A stretch of 64,000 nucleotides of DNA, taken from Gymnothorax reevesii. Its lineage: Eukaryota > Chordata > Actinopteri > Anguilliformes > Muraenidae. Of the stretch, positions 33,201-44,400 are shown piece by piece. The first letter of the stretch is position 1. The number at the start of each line of letters is the position of its first letter. Location of the stretch: NCBI GenBank assembly GCA_029721435.1, contig CM056588.1:40813430-40877429 (forward strand), in the 5' to 3' direction. Both the position numbers and the translations under genes were made by a program. The notes below the pieces were generated by a model. That model was not told the DNA's origin, searched no databases, and saw nothing but the letters and a program-made list of their open reading frames with translations.

Positions 33201-35696
33201 AATGCACTCTTGAACAATCATACAATATTGGGCTCATTAGGCACTCCCCTACACTCTAAGTTTGACAGCCGTTGAAGGTTATTATATCCCTGAACGCTGA
33301 ATGGCGTTACGAGGGATATTATGTTTTTGGTCCGGCCGCCGCACTACGTGTTAACGCAATAACTTCAGTAATATTTCAATTACAAATTCCAAATTTTGCA
33401 AATAAGTAAGTATCATAAAGAGGAAGAACTGATTCGATTTTGGACAATTTACGATGTCTAGATTGGCCACAGGCCACCAGGGGCCAAAAACTGATTTCAG
33501 TGTTAACGCGATAACTGTAGTAATATTTCAATTAGAAATTCCAAGTTTTGCATATAAGTAAATATCATAAAGAGGAAGAACTGATTCGATTTTGGACAAT
33601 TTACAATTTATCTCTAGATTGGCCACCAGGGGCCAAAAACTGATTTCAGTGTTAACGCGATAACTGCAGTAATATTTCAATTAGAAATTCCAAGTTTTGC
33701 ATATAAGTAAGTATCATACAGAGGAAGAACTGATTCGATTTTGGACAATTTATCATTTCTAGATTGGCCACCAGGGGCCAAAAACTGAAAAAAAATCACT
33801 GTTTTTATCATATTTCTGGAAATATTGACCTCAAATCAAGTGCAAATGAAATGAGGATGTGTCCCACGATGACATTATACCTGCTTGGTTCAAAATTTTG
33901 ACACAAGGTGGAGCTTTGTCACATAAAATTCACCATTTTTGCTATATCTTTGGAACTATTTCTCCAATTGACATGAAACTATGTGTAACTGCAAGCTCAT
34001 GACCTCAAAACGTGTCTCATGATGACATCATACCTGTATGGTTCAATATTTTGCCACCTGGTGGCGCTTTGTGATGGAAAATTACCATTTTGGCCATATC
34101 TTCAGAACCTTTTGACCGATTGACCTGAAATTAAGTTCAAATGAAAGTGTATTCAAGGTCTATTCAAGGATTGGGGAATTGGAGGATTGGGGGCGTTCGG
34201 GGATATACCCCCATCCGTCGCCTCCAACGGCATAAGCCTAGTTTTTATATGCAAAAGTGATCAAAACAGTTTACCTTCCTCATCCGCCTCTCTTTGCTAA
34301 CAGTGCAGAAATAATTTAGATACTCTGCATTTGAATAAAACAAAGATTGACCAAATAAGCTTAAATTTTAAGTGGGGTACCATGTTTTTCTGACCAGAAG
34401 CACTGGAACATAACTAGAGCACTTGGCAACCGAGCACATGTATTCCCCGAAGGCCCTCTAGTTGGGCCCAGATGGTCCCAGAGTACCCAAAATCAATAGG
34501 CGTTGTGAACATACCATAATACATGTCCCTGCAAAATTTGAAAAGAATCGGTGCACTTATGTGGGCTATAGAGCGTTCACAAGAAAATCTCTGCGGACGC
34601 GGCGGACAAGTGACGAGGCCAAATCAATAGTATCCTCGAACTTTGTTCAGGGGATAAAATTAGATTGGAACTCAGGAAAATCAACTTGGAACCGAAGTTA
34701 CAAACTTCCGTCCAATATACAAACAGCAACCAAATGTCAGAGTGCAATGTGCAAATTAAGGGCTCTTATTTTTCCGAGTATTTGTTCCAAGTTTGATTGT
34801 GTTGCATTTTAAAGTTCTTTGAATAAGCTTTCACTTGAGGCCAACTTTTTGAAAATCAAAACAGGCCCACGTGGTCAAAATGAGGGTCAAAAGGTGCACC
34901 GTTTCAGTAATTAGCTGAAAAGGGGTTAATGTTTCTCCAAATTGGATGAAGATAGAAAGATGTTTTTACCTTCATTTGAAACTCCGTCATGTATACTATC
35001 AACAATGTAAATGGCAAAGGGGACATTCTAAGGATACTTGCATAATACATGTATTTCATTTGAAATCGACATGTTAGGCACCAAATTTCAATGTTTAGGG
35101 GTTAATTGCAAAGCACTCAAAGGGTTAATCACTATATTAAAAGGTTTGTAGCAGACTATTAAACAGAATAAACATATCCTGAAAGAATGAAATTTGTATC
35201 CTTATTAGTTCATTGGTTATAACCCTTTGAAAATGGTCACAAACTGTGACCAGAGGGTTAACGTGGGACACGCCCCCTTTTTCGGGGGCCCATAAACTGA
35301 GAACGGAACGAGATATCAACTTCAAACCACCTGCAATTTAATTTGCTCATCACAGGCAACGAACTATTACCAAATGAAGCATTTCTGAGACCATCAAGAT
35401 GGAAGCTTGGGTGATTTCATATGGAATGACCCTGACGTTACATAAAAGATGGATGAAGCAGTCGAGTCGCTAGATACCGAAGCCATTCATCAAATGAAAT
35501 AAATGAAAAAAATACCGACTTGTATTGCTAACAATAATTAAAACTTAATGACAACTTAACCTTCCTGGTCTGAACTGATCACCATGCGGAAACATTTTTT
35601 TTTCTCAAAAGCCGAAGGGATTCATTTGGACAGTACATTCAGAGTAAATGGACTCACCGCTTTCACTCTCGAGTTAATAACGATACTTGCATCCAT
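24279..35696 (-). CDS. Cytosolic 5'-nucleotidase 1-like protein, probable pseudoenzyme (6 exons, 290 aa)
   Basis: Exons in order: 35696-35658, 32914-32774, 30038-29906, 29798-29676, 29240-29077, 24551-24279 (stop TGA). All junctions are GT-AG and phases match. The protein follows NT5C1A/NT5C1B along its length: RAVVIAVTASSIF (N-terminal strand), GRAFPFIK, LFDVILVLTNHSS, VEHYGLEVGRFC, AAALLYSQ, then ARALKMLRSRGLDMDQAF, LAGAPRGPI and RPHILFD. NT5C1 enzymes hydrolyse AMP/IMP in the cytosol. Here the residues expected to be catalytic are altered: FDGDAV is FMGDLL (M169 replaces the nucleophile Asp, D171 kept); LVTARS is LMVARG (V230 for Thr); GAPKG is GAPRG (R263 for Lys); FFDD is LFDY. At 290 aa it is shorter than NT5C1A (368 aa), missing N- and C-terminal extensions. 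An acceptor-like TTTCAG directly precedes the ATG, so an upstream non-coding exon is likely. Exon structure is solid; lack of activity is inference. Confidence 0.88.
24884..25036. repeat. Decoy-donor minisatellite, distal part
   Basis: One good and one degenerate copy of a ~76-base unit (TGATGTGCTAGTGCTGGG ... GAGGAGGAGAGAC ... GGAGTTACCTTTACAG) lie in the last intron of the nt5c1-like gene. It continues at 28921-29076 on the other side of the Tc1 insertion. Each unit repeats the end of exon 5 plus its splice donor (see findings). Confidence 0.75.
25085..25440 (+). mobile_element. 5'-truncated LINE 3' end (L2/CR1-like) inside the Tc1 element
   Basis: The plus strand reads the C-terminal end of a reverse transcriptase ORF with one early stop: KWKLTKGKFSTDIW, YFFTQRVISMWSSLPDHIVE, GVFKSRLDLKLDT. 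The 3' tail GGCTGAACGGCCTGTTCTCG is common in fish LINEs. The Tc1 terminal repeat resumes at about 25441. Confidence 0.7.
25620..26650 (-). pseudogene. Tc1 transposase remnant
   Basis: The minus strand shows successive Tc1 transposase blocks, C-terminal part first on the plus map: a MEEWRRIPATTC-like end with PATTCAALVNSMLRRIKAVL near 25680-25760, then the DDE core and the N-terminal helix-turn-helix toward 26640. Several frameshifts and stops break the frame; no intact open frame remains. Confidence 0.8.
26939..28878. mobile_element. Non-autonomous DNA transposon nested in Tc1
   Basis: Terminal inverted repeats of about 150 bases: left CACTGGGTTTAAAGTGC..., right ...GCACTTTAAATCCAGTG, continuing through AAAATGCAAAAAATAAAA and GTCTTAGTGAGCAGATAAAG on both sides. 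On the minus strand at about 27390-27700 a decayed frame reads YFGQSLNSGWEDHVSHFCEA and GISITPKFHIIRDHL, like the C-terminal part of a transposase-type protein. Superfamily unassigned. Confidence 0.7.
28215..28665. repeat. Three ~140-bp tandem units inside the nested transposon
   Basis: Each unit holds AAGGTCAAGGTCAAGGTCA, then GGCATC(A/G)GTAGGTAGGTC, CACCAAGGAGTACACA and GGTTCAAAAGTTAT.GGCAAGG. The last unit runs into TGCGGACGAACGCGGACGCC, a GC-rich block common to fish elements of this kind. Confidence 0.75.
28921..29076. repeat. Decoy-donor minisatellite, proximal part
   Basis: Two copies of the ~76-base unit directly abut the exon 5 donor of the nt5c1-like gene (exon end at 29077). Unit spacing is 76-77 bases, measured from TGATGTGCTA at 28935 and 29011 to the matching TCATGTGCTG at 29088 within the exon. 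Confidence 0.8.
31025..31960. mobile_element. PIF-Harbinger-like element carrying the MYB-like ORF
   Basis: Approximate borders. The left part contains CGCATAGTGCTTGTGTAAATTTAAGAATGCAC and the right part GCACATATTTACTAACGTTTCATGAATGACACC. The same blocks recur, inverted, at about 63440-63655, which argues for one mobile family. Exact ends and the expected 3-bp target duplication were not resolved. Confidence 0.45.
31337..31720 (-). CDS. PIF-Harbinger MYB/SANT-like protein (transposon-derived, 127 aa)
   Basis: This open frame in the second intron of the nt5c1-like gene resembles the MYB-like DNA-binding protein of PIF-Harbinger transposons and their host relatives (NAIF1, MSANTD). Recognisable blocks are KKNFFEAEIEIILGELELRK, ILFSSVSSGVTG, KAWMEVTDAVNVV and RTKSEVKSKWFDMKLEVK: a trihelix with conserved tryptophans. 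The start is the first Met of the frame (31720); a second Met nine codons later (MAQTKKGRERKK) is a better initiator. The frame is intact over the whole domain, but no Harbinger nuclease frame was found nearby, so it is a lone element remnant rather than a host gene. Confidence 0.6.
   Translation of the reverse strand: MHPVDLSVMAQTKKGRERKKNFFEAEIEIILGELELRKNILFSSVSSGVTGTGKAKAWMEVTDAVNVVSVVQRTKSEVKSKWFDMKLEVKCTKNTSATGGGGSQSQLSTADEGIAGIIGETSVRNYT
33283..34230. repeat. Dispersed repeat family A, copy 1, with internal tandem triplication
   Basis: Begins ATTATATCCCTGAACGC and ends GGCGTTCGGGGATATACCCC, so the ends are roughly inverted repeats. Inside, a ~165-base unit (GTTAACGCGATAACTGNAGT, AAATTCCAAGTTTTGCATA, GAGGAAGAACTGATTCGATT, GGCCACCAGGGGCCAAAAAC) is repeated three times. 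Blocks with CATATCTT.GGAA and CACCTGGTGGCGCTTTGTGA follow. Copy 2 lies inverted at 52568-53270. Confidence 0.75.
34300..35650. other. Repetitive intron sequence of the nt5c1-like gene
   Basis: First intron of the nt5c1-like gene. Blocks such as CCCTGCAAAATTTGAAAAGAATCGG and AAACTGAGAACGGAACGAGATATC look like mobile-element debris, but no defined ends were found. Open frames at 34462-34812 lack any recognisable domain. Confidence 0.35.
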
Positions 35697-36544
35697 CTGA
35701 AACGTCTGCCACGGCAATCAGGTCAAAGCGCACTGATTCATTCAATTAGAGAACCAGTTGTACACAGCCTGATCTACAAAAATGAAAAGCATTTCTATTC
35801 ACCCCACAATTTACTATATGACACCATTATTGCGGGCAATCACAGGCTGCTCTGAAAGAATACGTGTTTCGGGTTACATTACATAGACAATCTGAGTTTA
35901 ATTTATTTCTTACACTGTATTTATAATATATGACATGAAGGAAATGCGGCAGACTGGCTAAGGGCACGTGTTGAAAAGTTCACCTTGGCTAACAATCGTA
36001 GCTTACACGGTGTCTACATGGCAACCAGAGCAAATCGACGCGTTTAGAAAATGTAGTATTTCTTCGATATAGGATAAAACACAGGTTGTTATAAACGATT
36101 AGCCACATACATTCAATATGTCGCGAGCCAAGAAGTTGGGTGATAAGATCCTTTCACTTCCGTTCAAGAACCGTCTTTCTCGATGGTAAGGTGATCTTAT
36201 AGGAGAATACAAAATGCTCGACTACTACCACCCAGTGGAGGGATGTAATTCATGCACAGAATCGTTTTACTCTTAGCCCCTTAGCCGGCTAAGGCTAAGT
36301 GCAATAACTACGCAATAATTTAAACAGTAAAAAATGCCTTCAGAGTTCGTTTGCTGTCCTAACAAATAAATTGTCAGCACTTCTATGATAGATTATAATT
36401 AACTGATTCACCATGGTATAATTTCTGTCCAAATATACCCTGACCTCTATATACTTTCAGGCCCAAGAATGTGTAAGTTACATTTTACCCAATATTACTG
36501 CGCTTTGTAGGGCAGTATTGCTGTCCCCTTTGCAGAAGGGCATC

Positions 36545-36960
36545 CAACCATTGTCCAGGCCATTTTTCTGTAACCCCTTGGGTCAGGAACTTCATTTTGC
36601 GTATGTGGACTCGCCTTGGTGGGTAGCCACGCTTCATCAAGGTTTCGTACCAGAATGACCTTTTTCCTTTAATTAGTGACCTTGACCTTCGAAACTTTGT
36701 CCGTGCCATTTCTCTCAAACCGATTGGGTTAGGAACTTCATTTCAGATATGTGGACTTGCCTTGGTGGGTAGCCGTACCTCGTCGAGGTTTCATACCCGA
36801 ATGACTGTTGACCTTGCCTCACTGACCTTCACCTTTAAAGCTTGGTCTGGGCTATTTCTCTCAAACCGCTTGGTTCGGAACTTAATTTTGTATTGGTGGG
36901 TAGGCATGCCTCGTCCAGGTTCTGTACCACAATGACCTTTCACTCCGGCTCAAACACCTT
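36545..36960. repeat. ~150-bp tandem repeat, three units, upstream of the nt5c1-like gene
   Basis: Each unit contains GGAACTT(C/A)ATTTT, CTTGGTGGGTAGNC, CCTCGTC.AGGTT and TACC.GAATGACC. Unit three is shorter. No element ends recognised. Confidence 0.65.
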
Positions 36961-38114
36961 TACCTTTGATTCAGTATTTTGGGGCTGAAGGATATTGCCT
37001 TCACTCCTGCGAAGCACATTTTTGAAAATCTCACTTGGTCCAACAGACGTAAGGGAGCAAATGGGATCATGCGGCAAAGTTGGTGTCTGAAGTAACTTTG
37101 ATCTTCTTCTGCCAAACCACTTAAGGGGTCAATGTGAAATTCTGTGGGGAGGTACATCTGGATGTACAGAAATTTGTCCGAAGTGTCAAAACTTGATATC
37201 GAACATGGCTGCCAGTAGGCCATATTTAAAATTGCACTATATCATGCTGGAGAGCATTTGAAAGCAGGTAGAAGGCTGAAACTTTGTACACATATACTTT
37301 TGAGGACATAAAACTGAAAAGCTTTGCACTTTATTTACTACAATACAACTTCCTTGAGCGACACACTTGAGCCCAACAGCCAAAGGTTAGCTCTTCAGTA
37401 TATAATGCCGGGCACAATGGAGCTGCACTATGAGAAAAGCACTGATCCTGGAAAAAAAAAAAAATTCAGGATTAAACATCAAACCAGGATTTCGAATTTT
37501 GTTTGAAATTTTTATTTCTCCTACACAAATTACAAAAGGGGTTTTTTCATTTTCCCAATTTTGAATCCAAGCATGAAAAAATACCACTGTTTATGAGCTT
37601 ACATAACACTTGAGCCTGAAATTAGCCAAGTGAGCTATAATGCCCATGGCACTATTTTTAAACTATCAATCCAAGTCCAAATTGATCCAGAAGTAATTCT
37701 CCCCTGGGCAGGAAGCGCACTGCAAGTCTAAATATTCTCAAAATTTTTCTCATATGAACAATTTTAATGGTTAGGCATTAAATGTTATGGTTCTGTCTCA
37801 TGTGTTTTTGTGCTTATTAATTTTCTGATCCTGCTTCTTCCTCCGTGCCTCACTCTCTCTGTGTATTTTTCAGCTTTCATTCCACCGTCTGCAGAATTGC
37901 AGATTGATTCACTCATGCCCAAACTCCTGTGATGTCGCGTGACTGCGTTGACCATGCCTTTGTTTCTTTGTCCAATCACGTTTCCTCTTTCGGTTTCGAC
38001 GGTGGTATTTAATTCATTGCTTCCACCTAGGTCTCACTAAACTCTGAGTGAATGAGTTCTCTGATAGGATAATTACTAACTCATACTAACCAGCACGTAT
38101 TTGAGGGTGTTTGT

Positions 38115-38957
38115 TAGTGATGTTACCGCTGACACCGAGGCTCCGAAGCGCGCTTCAAACTCGACAGGGTATTTTTCTGAAGCACTGTGCCAGAGTTTGC
38201 TTCATATCGAGAAAAACTACGTGACTGATGAAGTTCAAAGCACTTCACTGCTTCATTTAGACTGAATCAGCTGTTATGGAGCTTTGAAACGCGATTCAAA
38301 TATATTTAAGATGGACGAAGCTGCTCTTATTCCCCGCCAACACGAAGTGGGAGAGGGATATAGGTTTGACGTCCGTCCGTCCGCGTGTCCGTCCGTCCGT
38401 CCGTCCATCCGAGAGAAAGGGGACAACTTTTCTCAGAAACTATTTCAGATTCTGTAGGACATCCAAATTCTGTTTGTAGCTTATAACCATAAAGACCTTG
38501 ATGGAGTTCGAAAATAAGGAGCATACGATTGGTGGGGGATGTTGTTGACCATGTCGACTTGTAATTTTTGAATAAGAATGCCTAAGTTGCACAATCACAC
38601 CCAGCATACACTAAGCACAATCAAAAACAAAATAAAATATAACGTTTTTTGGACAGAGCAAATAATGAGGCTGTGGCTGTAATTAATGTCAATACAATAG
38701 GCTATAATATGAATTACTAAGGTAAGGAAGAAAAACGACAAACACGTGTGAAACGAAGTTAGATTTCAGCTTTAAGTATTTTTTACTATACAATAAAATT
38801 CAAGGTGCGTCAGCCTTTGCAAGGCTGTTCAACAATCTCTGTGCCAACAGATGTCACCCACGTGCTCAATGAATGAAGCTTTGAGTTGTGAACCAATTTT
38901 CAATACAATGGCCCAAAACGGTCGAAAGCTTCATAAGTCCTCGTTAGGCCATCACTA
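38115..38957. mobile_element. hAT-type element inserted in solo LTR 1
   Basis: Ends TAGTGATG and CATCACTA are inverted repeats, flanked by perfect 8-bp duplications GTGTTTGT (38107-38114, 38958-38965), as for hAT elements. Inner arms GAGGCTCCGAAGC and GAAAGCTTC extend the symmetry loosely. It contains the GTCC microsatellite and no transposase. Confidence 0.85.
38370..38411. repeat. (GTCC)n microsatellite
   Basis: Imperfect GTCC units with one GCGT interruption, inside the hAT element. Confidence 0.8.
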
Positions 38958-39609
38958 GTGTTTGTATATTTTTTGTCACGTAGTATTAGCCCTAATTAAC
39001 GCATTAGCGAAAGCGTTTCTAGCTTTTGTAATTCCTTCCTAAGCTTTCCCTGATTAGCTGCATCTAAAGCTATGTTTTCCTTTGCTTCTCTCGTAGTACT
39101 TGATTGATTGTCTCAGCGTCTTGTCTCGAGTCATCATTGTTACCCCGGTCCTCATAAATTTGTTTATTAATCCCATGAGTTTCTGTTTCCATTAGAGATT
39201 GCGTACTGAATCCCCGCCTCTTCCCATGCATATATCAGTGGGCTGAGAGAGACAGTCAGCAGACTTAGCATTGTGAAATCTCATCTCCTTCTGAGTATTT
39301 CCTTTTTGTTTTTCTGAATCTTGTATTTTGCTGCGCCCACATCTTGTCTGCACTTTGACTAGTCTCCCAGTGTTTTCCATCAGTCTAGCTAGGACCAGTT
39401 ATTGTTTTTCTAGTTTAGCCACTCTTGGAGTGTGTACCTTTGTTTCCCCCTGCCTTGGGCATGTACCTTAGTTTTCCATTGGTTCAGTGCAAGTGCACAG
39501 TGTTTTATTTCTGTCTTGTTGCCTACCCTTCTCATTTAGTGTTCTGTGATTTAATAAACCCTTTTGGATCCTGCATCTGGTGTTCCCCCGACCTCATAAC
39601 ATTAAAGGT

Positions 39610-41440
39610 AGTTTTATTGAATTCAGATTATAATCATAAGGGTTTACATTTAATTGAACCATTTGGTTAATTGCTCAAGAGCAAAATAAACATGGGAATT
39701 TTTGGTTTACTCCATTGCTTCTTTTTTTTTAAAGTTATTTTGAGTTGCACATTAGTATTAATTTTTTAATGCCGTTTTGCTTTGGCAGGGATCCCCACTC
39801 CATCAGGACTTTGTTAATAATATCATATGAAATCTATAGAAAAACTTGGTATTACCATTGTATGGTATTAGATATCTTTTATATGCAATGCAGATATTGA
39901 TTGACTTTTTAACATAGCATAACATTTGACAATCTCTATCGGACTTAACAATTCATGTTTTTGAGTTAAATAAGTGAAATTTTAGCTTCAAATGAGGAGC
40001 AAGGTGCTGCATCTGTAGGAGACTAAACTGGGAAAAATGTCTTTGCACACACACCTGCCCTTAAACTGGTTTTCTGAGTTGATATTCAGTAAGCCTTTGT
40101 GTTTGTGTTCTGTGTTTACTCAGTCATTCAAGAAACACCGAACTGCAGTTAAAGTATTTTTGACCGTCAGGTCTGTGATGTCTATGTTAGGGTGCATAGA
40201 ACTAAATGTTCTGCAACATTACATGCCATTTTATTTATTACCAGTGGCATTTTTCTAAAAGATGTGCCCTGTTGAGGTTCTGTAGATATACAGTGAAGTT
40301 TGTAAATTGTTGTTCAGAAGCACACTTCAAAAGAGATGAAATGTGTTTATGGCCCACTCAACATGGATGACAGTCTACAAGTACAGATTATTCACATTCA
40401 CATTGAATGGACTACACAGGAATTTAAGCCCTTTAAAATTTTTCCTCCGTCCAAATTTTTTTCCAGTCCTCTCTTAAGCTCCATGCTGTTAGTCCTACTC
40501 GTCTTGTGTACAGTGTGCTTGCCTGAGGGGGAATGAAGATAGATATGTGCAGGGCTTTTCTGCCTGTTTTTCTGGGATCTGCCTCTACCTGGACCTGCCT
40601 ACAGACGCTTTTAATTCCGGGGGAAGAAAGTCAGAAATTACTGAACCTTCCATCTTTTCTTACCCTCTAGCCACCATTTAATTCAGCTTTCCAATTGCAG
40701 TTGTTTCTGGTAAGTTCCTCATATCTGTCAAATATGTCTTATATGGTGCTCTTATCACTTTCTACAATACAGTTAATACTTGAAACCTTTTCGGAAGTAC
40801 TTCAAAATTACTTTCATTATCTGTTTTACCACCACAATTTTGGAGCTTTAAGTTAGTTTTGATAAAGATGGAGTGTTCTAACTGGAGAAAATACATTAAG
40901 GTAAGTTCCTGAAAGGTTAGCATATTACCGGTCCTCTTCAATACCATCAGATAAGCATTACTGATTTTGAACAGCAGAGAGCGCTACTGGATACTGTACT
41001 TGCTGTGAAATTCTCGCTTGATAATGATACACTGATTTCTAAACTTTGGGGAAAGAAGATGACATAATGGATTTTTTTTTGCAATTGATGGTAGCAGTCA
41101 AATGTATGAGATGTACCACGACTCATTTAACCATTTGAGTACTAACAGTACACATAAATTACATATAAATCCAATAGGTAACTGATTTGTATTACTGTAT
41201 TCAGTATTGAAAGGGTTAAAACAATGCACTATTCCCTGCCTTGTCCCTGCAAAAGGCCCTCCGCTATGATTATCAATCTTATTGTAAACGTATGATAAAT
41301 AATAACTACTGTATATATTTATAATTGCTGGTCATGTTTATAATGGATTAAGAGTATTTGTCCTATATTGTATGATATGAAAATATGCAGTATCTGCTGT
41401 ATATATTACATATTTTATCTTGTGCTTTTTTTCCTATCTA
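39610..41440. other. Region between solo LTR 1 and the first syt8 exon
   Basis: No gene or defined element recognised. It should hold the syt8 promoter and an upstream non-coding exon, because a splice acceptor at 41441-41447 precedes the coding start. Open frames at 40037-40536 lack coding signals. Confidence 0.4.
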
Positions 41441-41484
41441 ATTTCAGGTCTCTCAATCTCAGCCTATAAGCAATTCATGACAAC

Positions 41485-44400
41485 ATGTCTAACTTGAGAG
41501 TCCAATCTGCCACAATCCACACTCCAGTTTTTAACAGCACCTCCAGGGTTTCCTTGGGCTTTCTGGCCCAGCTGCTTTATCATTTACCCTGTGAGTGTCT
41601 GCTCACTGGTGTCACATGACCTGCCCCCTCCCTACTTCCCACTATGAGCAGCTTCACCCCCGAGCTGAGCGGTTGCACCTGTTCCTCGCGCCATATCGTA
41701 TTCTGCTCCAGTGGCACATTAGTCACCTCTCACTTTACACTCCTCAGCAGTGTCTCTCCCTTCAGACCTCTTGGCTGTGCTCTTGCTTCACGTTTTGCTT
41801 ACACCTGGGCAAAAGCTGAGCACCACCAAATTCAAAAATTAAAATTTTCTGAAAACTGGCAAGTCCTGAACTCTATACATTTAGAATATATCCCATGCAC
41901 ATTTCACATTCAAATGAGTATGTCATGGTACCTAATTGCAGGTACTGAGTGTTAGTAGTTGGGTTGCAATTCTGAAAAGTTTGATCTCACTCTTGGTCAG
42001 ATATTGGTTTTATTTCTTCCAATCATGGGTCAGACTTCAGGGGACAGTGTTTGGCAAATGCAAGTCACCTTGAACTCTTTAAATGCCAGTAGATCCACAC
42101 TTTTAACAGCATTAAATGTGTTTAAAACTTACCCTTTCTTTAAAAGCTAATAAAGAGCGAAGTAAAGATCAAATTCTTTTCAAACTGATTTTCTATATGC
42201 CAGGAAACATCAAAACCCTGGACTGTTTGCAAACATCAAACCAATTTACAAGAATTTGGCAATGTTTGATGTTATTAATTTTGCCCTTTGGAGAAGTGGA
42301 ACTTGTTTAAAGAATTGAAAAATGTTTAACTTCTTCCCAGGTGTACATTTGCTCTGTGGCAGCAATTTCTTCGGTGCAGATAATGCAGCTAATTCTGCTC
42401 AGCTGCAGTTAATGTGCTGATACTATAGAGCTGCAGGTATTGCAGCTAATGTTGAGTGGCTACAGGTGTTGGGGCTACCACAGAGCACACTGAATAGCCC
42501 GGGGGCGGGTGGCTCACTGTGCTCAGCTGCTATCTTTTGCTGGTAATTTTGCAAGCAGTATAACAGAGCGTAATGCGAGAGGGCTTCAGGTAATGCAAAG
42601 CCAACATCCAACAGTGTGCCAAAATGTTTCAAATTCAAATAATTGTCTTGGTTGGTGAGCAGGTAATCAATTAAGCAATGCGAGCTATGACTTAGCGTGC
42701 TAACAATCACATTAGCAAACTCAGTCACACTTTATTTGAAGTGTTGCTCATAAAGGCTTTATACAGCATGTATAATGCCTTCATAAATGAGACATAATGT
42801 CTTCATAAATCATACATAAGCGAATGTCATGCTTTGTAAAGGGTGAAATAACACATCCTTATTCAACATGTGATGCCAGATGTGACAATGACACATCAAT
42901 GTCATTGTCATTTAGCTGACAATGTCACGCTTTATCACAATTAGCCTCTAGCAAGTAACATTGTCAGTTATATCACATCTGGCATCACCTGCTGAAGAAG
43001 GATGTGTTACTTCACCCTTTACAAAGCATGACGATTGCTTATGTATGATTTATGAAGACATTATGTCTCATTTAGGAAGGCATTATACATGCTCTATAAA
43101 GCCTTTATGAGCAACACTTCAAATAAAGTGTGACCGCAAACTCAAATTAGCACGAGTAGTATGCTAACATTAGCATTGCCCTGCTCGCGATAGCATTGGC
43201 ATGCTAACATTAGCATTAGCAAGATAGCAGGTCAACATTAGCATTAGCTTGCAACCAGTTGCATCAGCAAGCTAACATTAGCATTATGTTTCTGGCAGTG
43301 CCACTGTGGGCCATTTCTGCCATCTCTGCAGGGGTATTTGTGCTGCTCCTGATCTGTGTTGTGTGCACCTGCATGAAATGCTACTGCCATAAAAAGAAGA
43401 TGAAGAAGAAGAACCCAGAGCGACCAAAGAGCTCCACTGATGCAAATGCCTCCTCTAGCATAGAGCTGGTAAGGTTATAACGCTGCGCTGCCACCATGAA
43501 GTGCTTCTGCCTGTAAGATATAGCACCTTGGACTTTCATACTTTAATTGGTGAAGAAGGCAGCACTGACCCTAGTGTTTTGGAAGAGTCCTTCTCTTAGG
43601 CCATGAGTGGTTAACCCCAGGTTCAGAAAGTATTTTTTCCCAGTCACCTGGGTTTGCTGATCAGCACAACTCTTCAGGTAACAGGTAGAATTGACATGGA
43701 AAATCAGCGGGCTGAAAATCATGGGTATAAGAAATTCAAGGCAGGATAATTACTCTGTGACCCACATTTCATCTTTGGTAAGGGCTGGGACAATCAAATT
43801 TAGTTAAGTATAAAGATTAGTTCCTGGTTTCCTTTCTCTTACTGTAAAAATGGCCTTGCAGACTGCTCATATCCAAAACACGTATACATATGGATGCTCA
43901 CCGGGTTTCTCTCTTGTGCTTTCACAGTATACACAAAGAAAGCCTCAAAATTATGGCAGGCTCTGTGCTCGGAGCTGTATTGGTTACGTCATTTATTGGC
44001 GTACCTGTGGATCTTTCTGTGATTAGCTTGTTTGGTGATTGACAGTGCCTGTGATTGGCAGGTCCAGCCCCAGAAGGCAAGCGCTCCTGAAAAACACAAA
44101 CCCAAACCCAAAGGACGACTGCAGTATTCCTTGGCGTACAACCCACAGAGCTCAGAGGTGAGGACTGCTCACACCAGGGCAATATGCTCAGTGGCCAAAA
44201 ATATGGACATTTATTCACTCAACATCTCGTTTCAATATCATGGGGATTAATATGGAGTCAGTCCAAACTTTGCTGCCGTAGCAACCACCAATATTGCAGA
44301 AAGGCTTTTCACAAGATGTCAATACACTGATGCAGTAATTCCTTTCCATTCCTGCTGGACAAGTGTTACCGAGGTGGTGCAGTGACCATGTAGAGTAAGG

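Larger units (their letters stand above)
37783..39601 (+). mobile_element. Solo LTR 1 (Gypsy-like) with 5-bp target duplication
   Basis: Starts TGTTATGG and ends CATAACA, flanked by TTAAA on both sides (37778-37782, 39602-39606). A polyadenylation signal AATAAA lies 45 bases before the end (39553-39558), consistent with a plus-oriented LTR. Without the 851-base hAT insertion and its duplication the LTR is about 970 bases. No internal retrotransposon genes flank it, so it is a solo LTR. Confidence 0.8.

Noticed and set aside
43145..43290. Interstitial telomeric repeat
   Set aside because: The unit is TTAGCAT-based, not TTAGGG.
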